DNA of 64,000 bases, taken from Thiosocius sp963753845 (GTDB lineage: Bacteria > Pseudomonadota > Gammaproteobacteria > Chromatiales > Chromatiaceae). Positions 1-7,719 of this stretch are shown piece by piece (within the stretch, counting starts at the first letter, position 1; each line of letters opens with the position of its first letter). The stretch covers positions 12,771 through 76,770 of the forward strand of contig CAVWEI010000021.1 of NCBI GenBank assembly GCA_963753845.1, given 5' to 3'. The notes under the pieces are model-generated. The model saw only the letters and a list, made by a program, of their open reading frames with translations. It did no database searches and was not told where the DNA came from. Both the position numbers and the translations under genes were made by a program.

Positions 1-19
1 CCAGCCGTTGGTCGGCTGG
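1..19 (-). terminator. Hairpin at the 3' end of the cobalamin receptor gene
   Basis: A perfect 7-bp stem (CCAGCCG/CGGCTGG, 5-nt loop) lies 13 bases past the receptor stop codon. The U-tract that would prove an intrinsic terminator would lie beyond the window edge, so only the hairpin is seen. Confidence 0.4.
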
Positions 20-32
20 TGAGATTTCCAGG

Positions 33-1943
33 CTAGTCCTCCAGCCGGTAGCTGATCCCGATCCAGAAGTTGCGCTCGGGGGCAGGGTTGAAGCCGTCGC
101 CGGCAAACGAGGTGGCGCCGGTTTCGCTGTAGCGTGCGTCGAAGAGGTTATTCACTTTGGCGGTCAGGCGCCAGTCACCCAGGTCGTGGTGGGCGACCAG
201 GTCGGCGACCGTGTAGGCATCAAGCGGTTCGGAATTGTTGTCATAGTCGCCGCCGAGGTACTGCTGGCCTATGTATTCCACGTCCAAACGTACCAGCCAG
301 TTGGGCAGCGGGCGATATTCGGCGAACAGATTGGCCTTGTTCTGTGGCGCCAGCGGAACCTGGCTGCCGGCCTGGGGGCCGCTGGTGATCTCGCTGTCGA
401 GGTATTCGTAACCTCCGCCCAGCAGCAGGACCCCGGCGATCTCGCGGTCGACCGAGAACGCGATGCCATTGCGTTCGCTGTGCGGAATATTGATGTTGCT
501 GAAGGTGGAGGCGTCGAAGCTGATCTCGTTTTCGAGCTGCAGCGAGTAGGCGCGTGCGTTGAGCCCGAGCTCCCCCGCCGCATATTCGGCGCCCGCCTCG
601 TAGGAGGTGCCGCGTTGTGTCTTCAGGCCAGCCGGTTGGCCGAACACGACGTTGGTCTGCTCGTCGACCTTGGGGAAGCGGTAATTCTGGTCCGCACGCA
701 GAAACAGCCGCCAGGGGTCATCGGGGCGATAGCTGAACCCCAATGAGCCGACCGTCAGCGAATCATCCAGCTCCAGCGCCTGCCCGCCGTCGTTGATGTC
801 GTTGTAGACCCGGGCGTGGCGGACACCGGCGGTCACCGAAAGCTTGGCCGACAACGGACGATTGACCTGCCCGTACCAGGCCGCGATGTCCTGGTCGTCG
901 TCCTGCGGGCCGAAGGCTGTAAGCAGGGAATAGTCGGTGGACTGGACGTCGATACCCAGGGTGTAGACGGTTCCGTCGAAGCTCCCGATCATGCGCGGCG
1001 TCAGCTCGAACGAGCGGCGGTCCTGGGTGGACAGGGTGCCCGGGAAGCCGCGGAAGCTCTGCACGAACTCGCGATGATCATCGCGCAGGGCAAGCTCGGC
1101 CTCGAGGCGCCAGTTAGGGTCCAGGGCCTGGCTGGTGCCGATCCGCAGCACCTTGCTGTCGGTATCGAGATAGTCACCGGGAAACACCGCCTGGCGGCGG
1201 TCATCGGAGAGTTCGCCGGCAAGCAGCGCGCCGGGTGTCTCGACATAGTCCTGCAGCAGCTGCCCGTCCAGGTAGCTGTAGCCGCCGCCGTGCTCGATCT
1301 CGAGCCGCGCGTCCAGGCGTTGCATTCGGGTGGCGCTGCGATCACGGTAGTTGTCGCTTTCGCGTTTGTCCGCCAGGAGGCTCACACCGATGTCGTCACC
1401 GAACCGCTCGGTCAGGCCGGCCATGAGTTCCCAGGCCTTGTAGCTGCCCACAGCCACCCGGGCCTGCCGGCCCCGGCTCTCTGGGCGCACGGTGATGATG
1501 TTGATCAGACCGCCCACCGCCTGGTTTCCATAGAGCGTGCCGGAGCTGCCCTCGATGATCTCGATCTGCTCCACGGTGTCGAGGTCGATGCTGTTCAGGT
1601 ACAGCGTCGCGCTGTCGGTGGGCGGGTTGATCTTGCGGCCGTTGATCATAACGGCGATGTTCGACTGCGCCGCGCTGCCGAATCCGCGCATGTCGATACG
1701 GGCCTGGCCGCCGTCGCCGATTCCACGCGAAACATGCACCCCGGTGACGCGGCGCAGCAGTTCAGCCACATCGCGTGCGCCGCTGTCTTCGATCTCCTGG
1801 CGGTCGATGATGGTGGTTGCGGCCGGGATGTCCATGCTCAGCCCTGGAGCACGTGCGGCACTGACCAGCACCGGGGGCAACGAGGTCTCTGCAAGGGCGG
1901 CCGTGGACAGCAGGAACCCGAGGGTCAGGGTGCGAAGAAGCAT
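33..1943 (-). CDS. btuB: TonB-dependent outer-membrane receptor, cobalamin-type (BtuB-like)
   Basis: A 636-residue outer-membrane active transporter. The ATG at 1943 begins a clear signal peptide (MLLRTLTLGFLL...ALA), followed by a TonB-box-like LPPVLVSAAR stretch, a plug domain (about residues 35-150, with RGFG and an IEIIEGSSGTLYG motif) and a long beta-barrel ending in WIGISYRLED. An open frame continues 101 codons upstream, but that stretch is the cobalamin riboswitch, so the longer start is wrong. The riboswitch in its leader is the main reason to call it a corrinoid receptor (BtuB family) rather than a siderophore receptor. The start has only a weak purine stretch (GGGGAA) as ribosome binding site, as often seen for riboswitch-controlled genes. 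No btuCD or cob genes are in the window. Confidence 0.88.
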   Translation of the reverse strand: MLLRTLTLGFLLSTAALAETSLPPVLVSAARAPGLSMDIPAATTIIDRQEIEDSGARDVAELLRRVTGVHVSRGIGDGGQARIDMRGFGSAAQSNIAVMINGRKINPPTDSATLYLNSIDLDTVEQIEIIEGSSGTLYGNQAVGGLINIITVRPESRGRQARVAVGSYKAWELMAGLTERFGDDIGVSLLADKRESDNYRDRSATRMQRLDARLEIEHGGGYSYLDGQLLQDYVETPGALLAGELSDDRRQAVFPGDYLDTDSKVLRIGTSQALDPNWRLEAELALRDDHREFVQSFRGFPGTLSTQDRRSFELTPRMIGSFDGTVYTLGIDVQSTDYSLLTAFGPQDDDQDIAAWYGQVNRPLSAKLSVTAGVRHARVYNDINDGGQALELDDSLTVGSLGFSYRPDDPWRLFLRADQNYRFPKVDEQTNVVFGQPAGLKTQRGTSYEAGAEYAAGELGLNARAYSLQLENEISFDASTFSNINIPHSERNGIAFSVDREIAGVLLLGGGYEYLDSEITSGPQAGSQVPLAPQNKANLFAEYRPLPNWLVRLDVEYIGQQYLGGDYDNNSEPLDAYTVADLVAHHDLGDWRLTAKVNNLFDARYSETGATSFAGDGFNPAPERNFWIGISYRLED

Positions 1944-2084
1944 GGTTTTCCCCGTGCCAGCGCCCGCCGCGCTGCGGTCTGGGCGTAACGGGGGGGCGAG
2001 GATTCGATACCGGGGCAGAGCCGGGGAGGCCAGACGCAAGGGCACCGCCTCACGAAGCCCGCCGCAACGCATTGAAGTGGAAAC

Positions 2085-2270
2085 CTGGGGCCGGTATACG
2101 GACTGACGGGTGGGCAGAGATGCCTTCTCGCTGCGCCTTCCCACGTCGACGACGCAGTGGCTCCATTGCAGCGGGTTTGACCCGATCACCGTTGCGGGGG
2201 CAGTGCCGGAATCGTCCTCTTCAGGAACAGCCGGCTTCCCGTTCAACCCCTGTCAAAGACCGGGGCACCT
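2085..2270 (-). promoter_or_regulatory. Cobalamin (B12) riboswitch
   Basis: On the minus strand the leader shows the conserved blocks of the AdoCbl riboswitch in the right order: GGTGCCCC, GGGAAGCCGG, a CCGGCACTGCCCCCGCAAC core near 2195, GCCACTG near 2155, GGGAAGGC near 2135, and the B12 box AGTCCGTATACCGGCC at 2089-2104. About 145 bases separate the B12 box from the receptor ATG. It should repress the receptor when cobalamin is abundant. Confidence 0.95.
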
Positions 2271-2285
2271 CAGGCGAGGTCCGGG

Positions 2286-2314
2286 ACTCTAATTGCCAGG
2301 GGTGGGGCGGTCAA
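2286..2314 (-). promoter_or_regulatory. Sigma-70-type promoter for the riboswitch transcript
   Basis: TTGACC (2314-2309) and TAGAGT (2291-2286) on the minus strand are 17 bp apart, placing the start site just upstream of the first riboswitch helix (2270). Seen in the sequence only. Confidence 0.6.
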
Positions 2315-2347
2315 GGCAGCGGGCGATCCCCGGTGCCCGATCCGAGA

Positions 2348-2488
2348 TTACTTCATGAGCTCCTGGGTGACGAAAACGTAGCCCAGCACGCACGAAAGTG
2401 CGACCACCAGGATCATCTGCAGCACGATGCAGGTTCCGGGAATATCGCTGCAGACCTTGCCGAAAGTACAACCCCAAAAAGACTTCAC
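2348..2488 (-). CDS. 46-residue Cys-rich single-span membrane protein
   Basis: GTG start at 2488 preceded by a near-ideal GGAGG with 8-nt spacing; stop TAA at 2348. The product has four cysteines (residues 7, 13, 20 and 33) and one hydrophobic span (about residues 20-40, CIVLQMILVVALSCVLGYVF). I do not recognise the family. Support for its being real is the ribosome binding site, the clean membrane span and an operator-like inverted repeat (2548-2567) shared with two other genes in the window (the DUF2892 protein and SulP). That suggests a role in a sulfide or thiol-responsive membrane regulon. It lies upstream of the riboswitch promoter on the same strand, so it is probably a separate transcript. 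Confidence 0.6.
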   Translation of the reverse strand: MKSFWGCTFGKVCSDIPGTCIVLQMILVVALSCVLGYVFVTQELMK

Positions 2489-2547
2489 CAACTCCACCTC
2501 CAGATCGACCTTTTCGTCATTATGTATTTCTGCAACTCTTGGATTTT

Positions 2548-2567
2548 AAATTAGAAAATGCTAATTT
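2548..2567 (-). promoter_or_regulatory. Operator-like inverted repeat A (TTAG-N6-CTAA family)
   Basis: AAATTAG-N6-CTAATTT, perfect 7-bp arms, 60 bp upstream of the small Cys-rich gene. The same core recurs at 5732-5751 and 49019-49038. A TAAAAT hexamer directly follows it on the minus strand, so a bound repressor would cover the promoter. Confidence 0.65.
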
Positions 2568-2863
2568 GGTGGCCCTTGAGTTAACCGATACTGGCATGGC
2601 TTTGTGGCCGTGACAAGACTGTTACAGGACCAATTTCGACTAATTGCCTGATCCAGGTTAAGTGTCTGTCGTGCGGGTCATTGCGACCGTTGCGCGCGGT
2701 TCGCCCAACGTCGGCGAAACAGCGTGTTGCGCGTCGATGCCTCGCAGGCCCGCGCGCCTTTGCCGGGTCGCGGCGCGGGGTTATTTCGTCCTGGACTTGC
2801 CGTATCCTTGCGCCGAAGGGGCGACAGGCGCCCCGGCGCTGTTTCAGACCTGGAGATTCCCGA
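2568..2863. other. Divergent intergenic region
   Basis: About 300 bp between the minus-strand small gene and the plus-strand rimO trio. No gene with a credible start was found. It must hold the promoter of the 2864 gene, but no strong -35/-10 pair stands out. Confidence 0.4.
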
Positions 2864-3187
2864 ATGGACATCAAAGGCCCGATCAAGGTGGGCGTGGTGG
2901 AGCCCTCCCCGGAGGGCAACTACGAGCTGCACATCGATTTCAAAGACGAATTCAAGGCCGCCGACCTGGCCGCGCAGGGGGAGCGATTCCGCGCCTACAT
3001 CGCCGAACTCGGTGCCGCGCTTAAGGGCGACCTGGACGCACGCGACGCCCAGGGCATCATGTTGATCCAGCAGGTCTGCGAGCAGTTGCAGCCGCACGTC
3101 GAGACGGGCGAGGTGGCGCTCGGCGAGACCCTGGTGATCGAGGTGCAGCGCACACCGGGCGTGAACCTGGCAGACCTGCTGCGCTGA
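2864..3187 (+). CDS. Conserved-looking hypothetical protein, first gene of the rimO trio
   Basis: A 107-residue soluble acidic protein of unknown function. The ATG at 2864 is preceded by GGAG at about 8 nt; its TGA overlaps the ATG of the next gene (TGATG at 3185-3189), so the two are translationally coupled. The sequence is rich in charged helices (KDEFKAADLAAQGERF) and has no cysteines other than one near residue 69, no signal peptide and no membrane span. The frame remains open upstream, but earlier starts lack a ribosome binding site. Coupling to a thioredoxin-fold TPR protein and RimO hints at a proteostasis or ribosome-related role, but this is context only. Confidence 0.75.
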   Translation: MDIKGPIKVGVVEPSPEGNYELHIDFKDEFKAADLAAQGERFRAYIAELGAALKGDLDARDAQGIMLIQQVCEQLQPHVETGEVALGETLVIEVQRTPGVNLADLLR

Positions 3188-4047
3188 TGGCGGCACGCTT
3201 CATCTTCGAAGGCACCGAGCTCAATTTCGAAAGGCTGGTGCTCGAAAACTCGCGCAAGGGGCTGGTGCTGGTCGACTTCTGGGCACCCTGGGTGGGGCCT
3301 TCGCTGCGTCAACGCGAGATGCTGAGCAAACTGGCATCGAGGTACGACGGGCGGTTTCTGCTGGTCACGGTCAACACGGACGAGCAAAAGGCCATTTCCA
3401 GTCGGTTTGCGGTAAAGAGCCTGCCGTCTCTCAAGCTGTTTCGCGGCGGCAAGGTGGTGGAGACCTTGCACGGGGTACAGCCCGAGCGCGACTATCAGTT
3501 TGCCGTGGACCGTTACCTGGTGGCACTGGGAGACAAGGTGCGCCTGGCGGCCGGCAAGGCCTGGAACGAGGGCAAGAGCGATCTCGCGATCCAAATCCTG
3601 GCCGAGGGCGCGATGGCCGAGCCCGAGAACCTGGAGATTCCTGCCATGCTGGCCAAGTTCTTGATGCGTCTGAACCGCTTCGACGAGGCGCGCGATGTGC
3701 TGGCCGCGCTCCCGAATGACGCCAGGGCCGATGCAGTGATCGCGCCCCTGCTCGGGCACCTGGATTTCATCACCAGCGCCGGAGTGGTCGAAGACCCCAT
3801 CGCGCTGCAGCAGGCACTCGAGGCGAATCCGGACGATCACCGCAAACGCTTTCAGCTGGCCGCCGTCAGCCTGGTCCAGGATGACTACGAGACCGCAGTC
3901 ACCGAACTGATCGAGATCCTGAGGCGTGACCGCAACTTCGACGACGGTGCCGCCCGGCGCGGTCTGCTGACCCTGTTCGAGACCCTGGGCGGCGAGCACG
4001 AGCTGGTCAGGCGGCATCGCGGTGAGCTGGCCCGCCTGATCCACTGA
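3187..4047 (+). CDS. Thioredoxin-fold TPR protein without redox cysteines (CnoX/YbbN-like)
   Basis: 286 residues: an N-terminal thioredoxin fold (about 10-110) followed by a C-terminal TPR-like helical region (about 115-286), the architecture of CnoX/YbbN co-chaperones. Where thioredoxin has WCGPC this protein reads WVGPS (residues 36-40), so both catalytic cysteines are gone while the conserved cis-Pro loop (KSLPSLKLF) is kept. CnoX-type proteins act as holdases that pass clients to GroEL and DnaK. A binding rather than oxidoreductase role is expected here, by inference. Start and stop both overlap neighbouring genes (TGATG at each end), so it is co-translated with rimO. Confidence 0.82.
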   Translation: MAARFIFEGTELNFERLVLENSRKGLVLVDFWAPWVGPSLRQREMLSKLASRYDGRFLLVTVNTDEQKAISSRFAVKSLPSLKLFRGGKVVETLHGVQPERDYQFAVDRYLVALGDKVRLAAGKAWNEGKSDLAIQILAEGAMAEPENLEIPAMLAKFLMRLNRFDEARDVLAALPNDARADAVIAPLLGHLDFITSAGVVEDPIALQQALEANPDDHRKRFQLAAVSLVQDDYETAVTELIEILRRDRNFDDGAARRGLLTLFETLGGEHELVRRHRGELARLIH

Positions 4048-5366
4048 TGGATGCCACTGAACCCACCATCGGCTTCGTCAGCCTGGGTTGCCCGAAGAAC
4101 CTGGTCGATTCCGAACGGATACTTACCCAGCTGCGCGCGGAGGGTTACGGCCTTTCGCCGAGCTACGAGGGTGCCGATCTGGTGGTGGTGAACACCTGCG
4201 GCTTCATCGACGCGGCTGTCGCGGAGTCGCTGGACGCGATCGGTGAGGCACTCGACGGCAACGGCCGGGTGATCGTCACCGGCTGCCTGGGCGTGCGAGA
4301 GGATGAGATCCGGGCGGCGCACCCGGGTGTCCTGGCGGTGACCGGCCCGCACGATTACGAGGCCGTCATGTCGGCCGTGCATGCGCACCTGCCGGCGCCC
4401 CACGATCCCTTCTCCAGCCTGATCCCGCCGCAGGGCATCAAGCTGACGCCACGTCATTACGCCTATCTGAAGATCTCCGAGGGCTGCAATCACCGCTGCA
4501 GCTTCTGCATCATCCCGAGCATGCGCGGCGACCTGGTCAGCCGCCCGGTGGGCGAGGTGCTGGCCGAGGCCGAGCGCCTGGTCGAGTCGGGTGTGCGTGA
4601 GCTGCTGGTGGTTTCTCAGGACACCAGCGCCTACGGCCTGGATCTCAGGTACAGGATGGATTTCTGGCAGGGTCGTCCCCTGGAGACCCGCCTCAAGGTC
4701 CTGGCACGCGAGCTGGGACAGCTGCCTGCCTGGACGCGGCTTCACTACGTTTACCCCTATCCGCATGTCGACGACCTGCTGCCGCTGATGGCCGAGGGGT
4801 TGATCCTGCCTTACCTGGACATGCCGCTGCAGCATGGCAGCGAGCGCATCCTGCGGGCCATGAAAAGGCCGGCGGCGACCGAGAAGGTGCTGTCGCGTAT
4901 CGGGCGCTGGCGCGAGACCTGTCCGGATCTTGTGCTGCGTTCGACCTTCATCGTCGGTTTCCCGGGTGAGACCGAACAGGACTTCGACCAACTGCTGGAA
5001 TTCATCCAGGAGGCGCAGCTCGACCGCGTCGGCTGCTTCGCCTACTCGCCGGTCGAGGGTGCCGCCGCCAATGCCCTGCCGGACCCGGTTCCTGAGGAGA
5101 TCAAGCAGGACCGGCTGCAGCGCTTCATGGAGGTCCAGGCCGACATCAGCCGAGACAAGCTCGCCATGCAGGTGGGACGCGAGATGGTGGTACTGATCGA
5201 CGAGGTTCAGGACGGCAGGATCGTTGCGAGGGGGCCCGGCGATGCCCCTGAGGTCGATGGCCAGGTGATCGTGGATGGCGACTGGGAGGATGTCGGGCCG
5301 GGAGATTTTATTGAAGTGCAGGTGACCGGCTACGACCAGCACGACCTGTTCGCCGAGCCGCTGTAG
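4047..5366 (+). CDS. rimO: Ribosomal protein S12 methylthiotransferase RimO
   Basis: 439 residues, normal RimO length. It methylthiolates Asp89 of ribosomal protein S12 with two [4Fe-4S] clusters and SAM. The N-terminal UPF0004 domain has three cluster cysteines (C15 in SLGCPKN, C51 in VNTCGF, C80 in VTGCLG); the radical-SAM motif CNHRCSFC has C147, C151 and C154; a TRAM domain occupies about 370-439. FVSLGCPKNLVDSE at the N-terminus separates it from MiaB. It is the last gene of a three-gene overlapping operon and ends before a strong terminator. Confidence 0.97.
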   Translation: MDATEPTIGFVSLGCPKNLVDSERILTQLRAEGYGLSPSYEGADLVVVNTCGFIDAAVAESLDAIGEALDGNGRVIVTGCLGVREDEIRAAHPGVLAVTGPHDYEAVMSAVHAHLPAPHDPFSSLIPPQGIKLTPRHYAYLKISEGCNHRCSFCIIPSMRGDLVSRPVGEVLAEAERLVESGVRELLVVSQDTSAYGLDLRYRMDFWQGRPLETRLKVLARELGQLPAWTRLHYVYPYPHVDDLLPLMAEGLILPYLDMPLQHGSERILRAMKRPAATEKVLSRIGRWRETCPDLVLRSTFIVGFPGETEQDFDQLLEFIQEAQLDRVGCFAYSPVEGAAANALPDPVPEEIKQDRLQRFMEVQADISRDKLAMQVGREMVVLIDEVQDGRIVARGPGDAPEVDGQVIVDGDWEDVGPGDFIEVQVTGYDQHDLFAEPL

Positions 5367-5402
5367 TCGGCTTATGCCCTCACCCGATCTACGTCGGGTA
5401 CA

Positions 5403-5430
5403 AAAAAGCCGGCATTCGAGCCGGCTTTTT
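5403..5430. terminator. Bidirectional intrinsic terminator
   Basis: AAAAAGCCGGC, 6-nt loop, GCCGGCTTTTT: perfect stem with A- and T-tracts on both sides, between the convergent rimO and DUF2892 genes. Confidence 0.92.
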
Positions 5431-5450
5431 CTGCAATTGCGCCACGCGAC

Positions 5451-5666
5451 TCAGAAGGCGACGCCAGGCTTCTTGCCCATCTTCTTCAGTATCAGGGCGA
5501 GGGGGCAGAACCCGGTGAAGGCCGACTGCAGCAGGTTGAGGCCAACGAATGCGGTGAAGTACAGCCAGTACTCATGATGAAACAGCGGGCTGCCCGGCAT
5601 GCCGAGGGCGAGGCTAAGGATGATCGCGAAACCGGCAAACGCCAGTACGATGCGTTCGATTGACAT
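5451..5666 (-). CDS. DUF2892 (YgaP-type) inner-membrane protein
   Basis: 71 residues with two hydrophobic spans (about 4-25 and 35-55) and the DUF2892 signature LNLLQSAFTGFCP followed by a basic tail (LKKMGKK). The ATG at 5666 has GGAGA about 6 nt upstream; an ATG 12 bases earlier would bury this site. In E. coli YgaP the same domain anchors a rhodanese; stand-alone DUF2892 proteins are often neighbours of sulfide-detoxification genes regulated by ArsR-family persulfide sensors (BigR, SqrR, YgaV). Here it is monocistronic, with an operator-like repeat at 5732-5751, which supports that link. Its exact function is unknown. Confidence 0.88.
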   Translation of the reverse strand: MSIERIVLAFAGFAIILSLALGMPGSPLFHHEYWLYFTAFVGLNLLQSAFTGFCPLALILKKMGKKPGVAF

Positions 5667-5731
5667 AGCTTTCTCCACAAATTTGGTTTGGACGAAACCG
5701 CTGTTACGGCTCGCGGCGTAAAACGTAGAAG

Positions 5732-5751
5732 ATATTAGCGAAATCTAATAT
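5732..5751 (-). promoter_or_regulatory. Operator-like inverted repeat B (TTAG-N6-CTAA family)
   Basis: ATATTAG-N6-CTAATAT, perfect 7-bp arms, 66 bp upstream of the DUF2892 start. Same core and spacing as the sites at 2548 and 49019. Confidence 0.7.
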
Positions 5752-5814
5752 ATAAAGTCAATACAGGACAGGCGCTTAGGCAATTCAGGGAGTTTCTAAA
5801 TGACCCTGCGCGAA

Positions 5815-5920
5815 TCAGATGGCGGAAAAAATCACGCAGATCAAGGCGCAAAGCGCACGTAATAGCTAGCTATTGCGAAGATTTGCAACGCGGAGATGCG
5901 GGATTTTGGCCGTCAGGTGA
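5815..5920. repeat. Long imperfect palindrome (about 106 bp)
   Basis: The left half (starting TCAGATGGCGGAAAAAATCACG) pairs with the reverse complement of the right half (ending GGCCGTCAGGTGA) about a perfect 14-bp centre, AATAGCTAGCTATT at 5861-5874. Symmetry extends weakly to about 5805-5930. It looks like a dispersed intergenic palindromic element or a MITE-like remnant. No gene lies inside. Confidence 0.7.
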
Positions 5921-5947
5921 ACGTGCATCGATTGTTAGAAGCTCCCT

Positions 5948-6304
5948 TCAGAGCAGCTCGGTGTCGGCGTGCGAATAGGGCGGGCTGCAGCAGCAAAGGA
6001 TCACCAGGGGCACGGTACCGGTATTCTCGACGCAGTGCGGGGTCTGTGGCGCGATGGCAATGGTGTCCCCCGGCATCACCACGAACTGCCGCTCGCCAAG
6101 GGTCATCAGGCCCTCGCCGGCACTGATGTGATAAAGCTCCTCGCTCTCCAGGTGCCGGTGCAGCGCGGTTTTCCGCCCTGGCAGCACCCGCGCCTCGGCC
6201 AGGCTCTGTTTTTGGTTTCCATGCACTGACGGGTGCATCAGCTCCCGGATCTCCGAGCCGTCCTTGGTCTCGAACGGGGCCTGATTGCGGTATCGGGTCA
6301 GCAT
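5948..6304 (-). CDS. Small cupin-domain protein
   Basis: 118 residues forming a single cupin. Motif 1 is HRHLESEELYHISAGEG, supplying two His and the Glu ligand; motif 2 is PGDTIAIAPQTPH, with the fourth His. The ATG at 6304 has GGAG 6 nt upstream. Further upstream the frame stays open but without a usable start. The C-terminus carries an odd CCC run (ILCCCSPPYSH). Such lone cupins bind a divalent metal and act as sugar or small-molecule isomerases, dioxygenases or sensors; nothing here fixes the substrate. The gene is divergent from rpfG. Confidence 0.85.
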   Translation of the reverse strand: MLTRYRNQAPFETKDGSEIRELMHPSVHGNQKQSLAEARVLPGRKTALHRHLESEELYHISAGEGLMTLGERQFVVMPGDTIAIAPQTPHCVENTGTVPLVILCCCSPPYSHADTELL

Positions 6305-6660
6305 GCGTAGCTCCGGGTCGGTTGCGAACAAGGTCCGTGCAGATCCTCGTTCAGGCGCTCGTTGCGCGGGTTTAGGGTCGCCCGGCCCACAACTGCAACC
6401 TCTGTGTTGCAGCAGGGTGCGGGCATTGATTGTATCCAGGTGTCCATGTGGGCATTGGATTCCCATTCAGTTCGTCCGAACAAGGTCGTTACAGTCAGTG
6501 CAGGCCGGATCGGAATGCCGGGGAACCGGATTCTGGGGCCAACCGGGTCGAGACCCGATTCAACCCTTATTTTCCGTAGATTTCGGGAACTTACTGTTGA
6601 CAAACAAATAAGGGACGTGGAATCTGGAGCTTACGATTGAACTATCGAGGATTTTGCTCG
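6305..6660. other. Divergent promoter region between the cupin gene and rpfG
   Basis: 356 bp without a credible gene. It holds an inverted repeat CTGCAAC-N6-GTTGCAG (6393-6412) about 90 bp upstream of the cupin start, a TTGACA hexamer at 6597-6602 with only a weak -10 (GAATCT) for rpfG, and the string CCGGATTCTGG (about 6527-6537) that recurs upstream of rpfF. Confidence 0.45.
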
Positions 6661-7719
6661 ATGTCCCGAGTGCTGATAGTCGATGACCAGCTGATCAGCC
6701 GGATGATCCTCGAGCAGCTCATCCGCTCGCTGGGTGACGACGCCGAGCCGGTATCCTTTTCCGACCCGGTGAAGGCGCTCGACTGGGCCAAGCACAATCA
6801 TCACGATCTGGTGCTGACCGACCTCAAGATGCCCAATATGAACGGGGTCGAGTTCACCCAGTGGCTGAGAAAGACGCCCAGCTGTGTCGACGTGCCGGTG
6901 ATCGTCATCACCTGCCTGGATGATCAGGCAACCAAGTACCGGGCCCTCGAGGCAGGCGCGACTGACTTCCTGACCAAGCCGGTCGATCATCACGAATGCC
7001 GTGCGCGCTGCAGAAACCTGCTCAAGCTTCGTCAGCAGCAATCGATCATCCATGACCGCGCCCGGTGGTTGGAAAAAGAGATTACCGAGAAGACCCGGGA
7101 GTTGCAGCTGCGCGAGAAGGAGACCCTGCTGCGACTGGCCAAGGCCGGGGAATACCGCGACAGCGACACCAACGGACATGTACTGAGGATGGCCTACACC
7201 GCGCGCCTTATTGCCGAGACCCTGGGCCACGACGCTTCATACTGCGACATCATCGAGCAAGCTGCACCCATGCATGACATCGGTAAGATCGGGGTGCCGG
7301 ACAGCATCCTGCTCAAACCCGGCAAGCTGACCGCACATGAACGCAAGATCATGATGCGGCATGCACGTATCGGCTACGACATCCTGCGCGACAGCCCGTC
7401 CAAGTACCTGCAGTTCGGGGCCACCATCGCCTGGTGTCATCACGAAAAGTTCAATGGCCAGGGCTATCCCCGCGGGCTTCAGGGCAAAGACATTCCGATC
7501 GAGGCACGCATTGTCGCGATAGCGGATGTGTTCGATGCCCTGCTGTCGGAACGTCCCTACAAGCCGGCGTGGTCGCTGGATCGGGCGCTGGACCTGATCA
7601 GCAACGAGTCGGGCCGACACTTCGATCCGGACTGTGTGGAAGCAATGCTGCTCAACCTGGATCGCATCCTGTCCGCGCGCAGACTGCACGAGGCCAGCAA
7701 TGAACCCAAGACAGGATGA
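6661..7719 (+). CDS. rpfG: RpfG: REC-HD-GYP cyclic-di-GMP phosphodiesterase
   Basis: 352 residues from the ATG at 6661 (GAGGA 9 nt upstream; a TTG 24 bases earlier is less likely). Receiver domain: DD at 8-9, phospho-acceptor D54 (VLTDLKMP), K106 (FLTKPVD). A coiled linker (130-165) leads to an HD-GYP domain with HDIGKIGVPD (H205, D206), HHEKFNGQGYP (GYP at 268-270) and IVAIADVFDAL. Family members hydrolyse c-di-GMP. In the DSF pathway RpfG is activated by phosphotransfer from RpfC. Its stop overlaps the next gene (ATGA at 7716-7719), so the two-component pair is co-translated. Confidence 0.93.
   Translation: MSRVLIVDDQLISRMILEQLIRSLGDDAEPVSFSDPVKALDWAKHNHHDLVLTDLKMPNMNGVEFTQWLRKTPSCVDVPVIVITCLDDQATKYRALEAGATDFLTKPVDHHECRARCRNLLKLRQQQSIIHDRARWLEKEITEKTRELQLREKETLLRLAKAGEYRDSDTNGHVLRMAYTARLIAETLGHDASYCDIIEQAAPMHDIGKIGVPDSILLKPGKLTAHERKIMMRHARIGYDILRDSPSKYLQFGATIAWCHHEKFNGQGYPRGLQGKDIPIEARIVAIADVFDALLSERPYKPAWSLDRALDLISNESGRHFDPDCVEAMLLNLDRILSARRLHEASNEPKTG

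Noticed and set aside
1944..2246. 101-codon upstream extension of the TonB-dependent receptor
   Set aside because: This DNA is the cobalamin riboswitch and leader; the signal peptide starts at 1943.
2289..2477. 62-codon minus-strand frame overlapping the small Cys-rich gene
   Set aside because: No ribosome site and an arginine-rich composition typical of a shadow frame; the overlapping frame from 2488 has a GGAGG and a membrane span.
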